A DNA stretch of 64,000 nt. Origin: Amyelois transitella (Eukaryota > Arthropoda > Insecta > Lepidoptera > Pyralidae). The notes beneath the pieces are model-generated. The model saw nothing but the letters and a program-made list of their open reading frames with translations, made no database searches and was not told where the DNA came from. The stretch lies in contig NC_083525.1 of the NCBI RefSeq assembly GCF_032362555.1, forward strand, positions 4,263,501 to 4,327,500. Direction: 5' to 3'. How positions within the stretch are numbered: position 1 is the stretch's first letter; each line of letters opens with the position of its first letter. Below are positions 60,131 through 64,000 of the stretch, piece by piece. Position numbers and translations under genes: made by a program.

Positions 60131-62831
60131 ATGTATGATGCCTTGCCATTGAAACATTGAAGTTGTTACGTTCAATCGTAGCTTAGCAAAGTGCATTAAC
60201 TATGATATTCGTCTTTAGGCTTGATCAGTAACAATGGGCATAAGACCTGCAAGTAATTTTTTTATTGGAGATATTGCTATTCTACACTGCAGGATAAGAT
60301 GCCTCACCAGACAATTGCTTGTATAAAATACCACTTTGTAAAGTTAAGATCCTAATGTATGGGGTAAAATGTGACTGATTGAAAAACTTATAGAACAGCT
60401 TTTTTCATATTGTCAGTTTTTAAACCATAACACTCAATATTACACTGATACTAACACTGTTATGAAGAAAATTATTATAGAAATCACAAAATTCATAATT
60501 AGAACATATAGTCAAATAGCTCAATGTGGCCATTCAGTCTTTTCAAAACTGTTGGCTCTGTCTACCCTGCAAGGGATATAGACGTGACCATATGTATGTA
60601 TGTAGAACATATAACTGATAAAAAGCCGTCTCGTTATGCATTGCTCATCTAATTTTACTGATTAAATTTTGAATTGAAGTTTGCTCTTATTTTATTTGGT
60701 TCTACAGGGGAAATCTTTGGTTTAATATGCGTGACTGTCTTGACGCGTTCCTATGGAACTGAGATCCTTTTTTGATGTGATTTTATATTTAAGTGTAGAT
60801 TATGTTTTGGCAATCGAATAAAAATAACATTTTTATAAAAATGAAATATTGCCATAAAAACTTGCGACCATAAGTTGATCATGATTGCCAAAATTGTATA
60901 AGAATTCCAGTGTGAAAAAGGTACTTTATAAAAAATAAGAGAAATTAAATGAACTAGATTTAAACAAATGTGACGTAAAATAGTTGTTTTTTGTAACCTT
61001 CTACGGTAGTTCTTGGTTTTCTAACGTAAATTTAAATTCAGCATAACAATGGTTTATTGTTATATCAATTTGAGATTGCGTTTTTTAAATGGAAACCTGG
61101 CATTTAAAATTTAAACCAAGGCCTTGGCCTTATGGGATTAGGAGGAACATAAAGCTGTAAAAGATACAATTAATTTCTCTGTCCAATAGTGTCGATTTAC
61201 ACATAATTATTTATAGGTCCGAAAATTTTGCCAACAGCAGCCAATAACAGCTATTGAAAAAAAAATGTCTTCATTAATCCCAGATTTAAAATATAATAAT
61301 AAAGTTATATCTGTTTCTAATAGTAAATATCAATCAATTAGAATTAAGATCATCTCTCATAACAAATAAGTGATTTTATTTGTGGCTGGGCTTCTAAGTG
61401 TCGTAATGTTAATCATCCGATGCAAATGTAGACGGATTGAAAAGTACTAAGAACACAAAATGACAATTTTTAAATAACTAATCCTAAATTTAGTAGTATA
61501 ATGTCTTTTCAATATACGGAAACGTGAAAATACGTATCTTTCTGGCGATGTATTAAAAAAACATTGAGAGATTATTCCAAATCGAAACTTTAGAAACTAT
61601 TTTCCATAACAATACTTTGTTTGTAAGGTAATTGTACAGGCAATAAACAAATACTTAATAAAAATAATATTATTTCATTCCTTTCCATTCGGCCGCAGCA
61701 CATACGATTGATATTATTTTGCTTATTTGATTTTTTTGAGCACAAGCATGGATTCAGATGGTTTTATAAAATAGTCCTATATTATTTCGATTTCTATTTT
61801 GTTAGCCTTATAGAGGTCAGTGTTATTAATCCATCACCTAAAAGAAAAATCAAATTTATAATCCTTTCATTTGATTGCAATGCTTACAATCTGCACGGGA
61901 AGGAAAGCAGCTGACACAATTGATTTTCTACTCGTACATGCTTTACCAGATCAGACGAATAAAGTGAAGGTGGTCATTATGGTCCCTCGGTGGGCCTCAA
62001 TAAGCTGTAGTTCCAGTGGTATGTTGGAACCGCGCCTGCCATGCTTTGCTGTCTATTGGTTTGAATGGAGTGTGTAGAAATAAAACAAGAATTGTTTACT
62101 ACTTAATTAACTTTCATTAAACACATTTACAAAAAGCTTCGAAAAAAGTGTGTGCAGCGTAACCCCAGTATGAAAGTATTTTACAAAAGCTTACTCCAGT
62201 GGAAAGCGCATAACTAGAAATCCGGAAACAAATTACATTTTCGCCGCATGCACAATAATGTCTCCGATTAAAAGTTCAAAATTTCTCAGCTGCAAACAAC
62301 GCTAGCAGAAATATATTTTTCCGTACAAAATAAATTTTCACCTGGCACTGAGGTGACTACTATTAGATTCCACTCCACCTAGGGTTGACACGTCGCCGTA
62401 CGAAGCTTAGATAGCCGAATAGACCTGCAAGTTGGCCTAACATTTAGGGGTTAAAACTAGTCTGACATATCTATATCATATATCTTTGATAAATTGAGGA
62501 AATAAACGATTTTTATTATTATTATATATATCTAAACTCGGATGTTCTAAAAGATTCATCAACTAATACTTATGCAGACTAGTGGGGCTAAATCACAGTG
62601 CGTCGTGTCGTGAGGCTTTTGTCAAGTGTAATGGCCAAAATCCATAATCTCATCTACTCTGGCATTAGCATAATGTGCTGTCACACTTATGTTGAGTAAT
62701 GCAAACTCGACAACGTTTTTTTATTATAAAATTGTATGCCATAATTTCTGTAGATACTTATAATAGTTAGTATGTGAGAATATTTTATTTGACAAACTTT
62801 TAGTATATTTTTTCGAATCATTTAAAATACT
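60131..62831. other. Intergenic region with repeat fragments
   Basis: I see no gene. A family A fragment lies at 60510-60607 (reverse) and another, degenerate, near 61830-61915. Both HP1 (+) and the unknown gene at 62832 (-) end towards this interval, so it holds their 3' ends. Confidence 0.5.
60510..60607 (-). repeat. Family A repeat fragment
   Basis: 'gttggctctgtctaccctgc', 'aagggatatagacgtgacc' and 'atatgtatgtatg' form the reverse family A end. Confidence 0.7.
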
Positions 62832-64000
62832 TCAATATGCCAAGCGCATATTAAAGTTGTAGTGCATCCTTACTTCAACAGACTTATTATCCAAAATGAG
62901 CTCTAATAAATTTTTGTTTTCTTGTTGATGGTGCGTTTTTATCTCATTACGTGTATTTGAGAAGTATAGCTTCAATGCAACTAGATACGCTGGTATGAAT
63001 TCCTTGTTTTCAAGTATACTACTGCACAAATTGTTTCTGACACTGTTTTCTTTATTTTCTATAGATTTGAATGATTGGTAAACGTTATTCAAAGCTTTAG
63101 CAAATAAACTGTGAATTAAAGGGAAGTGTTTATCAATATCTTCGCGTAAATAATTAACACACGTAATGCCAAACTCGCACGCTGCTTGATTTATCATTTT
63201 GTTCAAATCGCCTTTCTCTGTATCTTTCAATATTTTAAATAAGGCGGTATAAAGTTTCATCTCAGTTAATATTATGTAATTTTCCGCAATGGACAATATA
63301 GCGCTCGATTCGGTGTGCAACTGTGAAAACATTACATCAGGGAACACCATTCCAGCCTCAATTACGTTTACCAAATTTTGGCGTAGGAACAATTGTAGTC
63401 GCGGGATTAGCGTCTTGTGGCACGACATTTGGGAACATTTAATGAAGGGTTTGCATACGGCATTGAATTTCTCAATTTGTTCCCCTTCTGTGTTGCTCAC
63501 TAATAAAAATTTTGCCAGCAACTTAATCTTCATATTTTTGTGTAAGATTTTTTCTGTAGACATGACGTTCAATTCTTCAATGTATTCCAGTAAAAGTTTA
63601 GTCATAAAGTTTGGACATATCTGGTCCATTATTTTTTCAGCAGCCATTAAATTACTCTTTATTATATTTTCAATATGTTTTCTATCGTCAACACTTTTTG
63701 ATTGTAATATTTTCTTTAAGATAATGTAACTCTTTTCCACGAATTGAGCTCTTACTGTTACCGGTATGTCTTCTGCTTCACCCAGTAATTCGAAAACATT
63801 GCTGTCCTCTTCAAATGATAAATTGTCTATAATTGTTTTTAAGAAATTCCAAAGTTGATTTACTTTACCAGTGTCTGTTTCTTTAGACAGGAGTGTAAAT
63901 GTTAGTTTAAATATAACTGCTCGAATTGTAACGTTTTTCGTCGTCCTCCATGTGTTGTTGAAAATATCAATGATATTCTCAAGGGGTATTTTCGTTACAG
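62832..64000 (-). CDS. Unrecognised helical protein, 3' end of gene
   Basis: The frame is open from the right window edge to a stop at 62832-62834, giving 388 visible residues in one exon. The frame continues past any local start, so this is the C-terminal part of a longer protein. The sequence is rich in Leu, Ile, Lys and Asn, with regularly spaced hydrophobic residues (KLLLEYIEELNV, IKLLAKFLLVSN, LIPRLQLFLRQNLVNV, LYTALFKILKD), as in HEAT/ARM-like helical repeats. No catalytic motif, signal or membrane segment is evident, and I do not recognise the family. The long uninterrupted frame with amphipathic helices supports a real gene. It converges on HP1. Confidence 0.7.
   Translation of the reverse strand, partial: VTKIPLENIIDIFNNTWRTTKNVTIRAVIFKLTFTLLSKETDTGKVNQLWNFLKTIIDNLSFEEDSNVFELLGEAEDIPVTVRAQFVEKSYIILKKILQSKSVDDRKHIENIIKSNLMAAEKIMDQICPNFMTKLLLEYIEELNVMSTEKILHKNMKIKLLAKFLLVSNTEGEQIEKFNAVCKPFIKCSQMSCHKTLIPRLQLFLRQNLVNVIEAGMVFPDVMFSQLHTESSAILSIAENYIILTEMKLYTALFKILKDTEKGDLNKMINQAACEFGITCVNYLREDIDKHFPLIHSLFAKALNNVYQSFKSIENKENSVRNNLCSSILENKEFIPAYLVALKLYFSNTRNEIKTHHQQENKNLLELILDNKSVEVRMHYNFNMRLAY

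Overview
The window is AT-rich, intron-rich eukaryotic DNA. Its coding content (insect-type Ly6 proteins, an antigen-5-like CAP protein, Tao kinase, HP1, NIPSNAP) and its dense short interspersed repeats point to an insect. The repeats carry motifs such as 'ggtagacagagcc', 'gctagcccatc' and 'gacgaagtcgcgggca', which recur through lepidopteran genomes, so a moth or butterfly is the best guess. Genus cannot be read from the sequence. All exon coordinates below were built by hand from reading frame, GT/AG sites and phase, without transcripts.

Layout. 1-4.4 kb: no gene, scattered repeats. 4.46-9.87 kb (+): first Ly6/uPAR-type gene, four exons; its first intron holds, on the opposite strand, a two-exon CAP-superfamily gene (4.9-6.95 kb). 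9.9-13.6 kb: repeats and one exon-like minus-strand ORF. 13.6-20.6 kb (+): second Ly6 gene with the same intron phases, so the two are tandem paralogues; its last intron carries a 1.9-kb foldback element with 475-bp arms, with a MITE-like element inside. 22.3-26.3 kb: truncated non-LTR retrotransposon whose 3' UTR was entered by a THAP/P-type DNA transposon remnant. 26.7-29.6 kb (-): only the first four coding exons of an ANKFY1/Rabankyrin-5 orthologue (coiled coil plus BTB). Head-to-head with it, 30.4-33.4 kb (+): complete NIPSNAP, six exons. 33.5-39.2 kb: a foldback repeat, a perfect hairpin, and sequence downstream of Tao. 39.3-52.3 kb (-): complete Tao (TAO kinase), 20 coding exons, 1,010 residues, with a probable 5' UTR exon near 54.1 kb. 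57.4-59.0 kb (+): complete HP1, four coding exons, probably with an intron just after the stop. 62.8-64.0 kb (-): the 3' end of an unrecognised alpha-helical protein that runs off the window.

The genes do not form one pathway. Ly6 and CAP products look secreted or membrane-anchored; Tao is a Hippo-pathway and cytoskeletal kinase; HP1 is a heterochromatin reader; NIPSNAP is mitochondrial; ANKFY1 is endosomal. The unusual material is mostly structural: a gene within a gene, decayed copies of single exons in introns of two unrelated genes, two THAP-transposon remnants of equal length but different cores, nested inverted repeats, and the missing 3' half of ANKFY1. No clearly new biological system was found.
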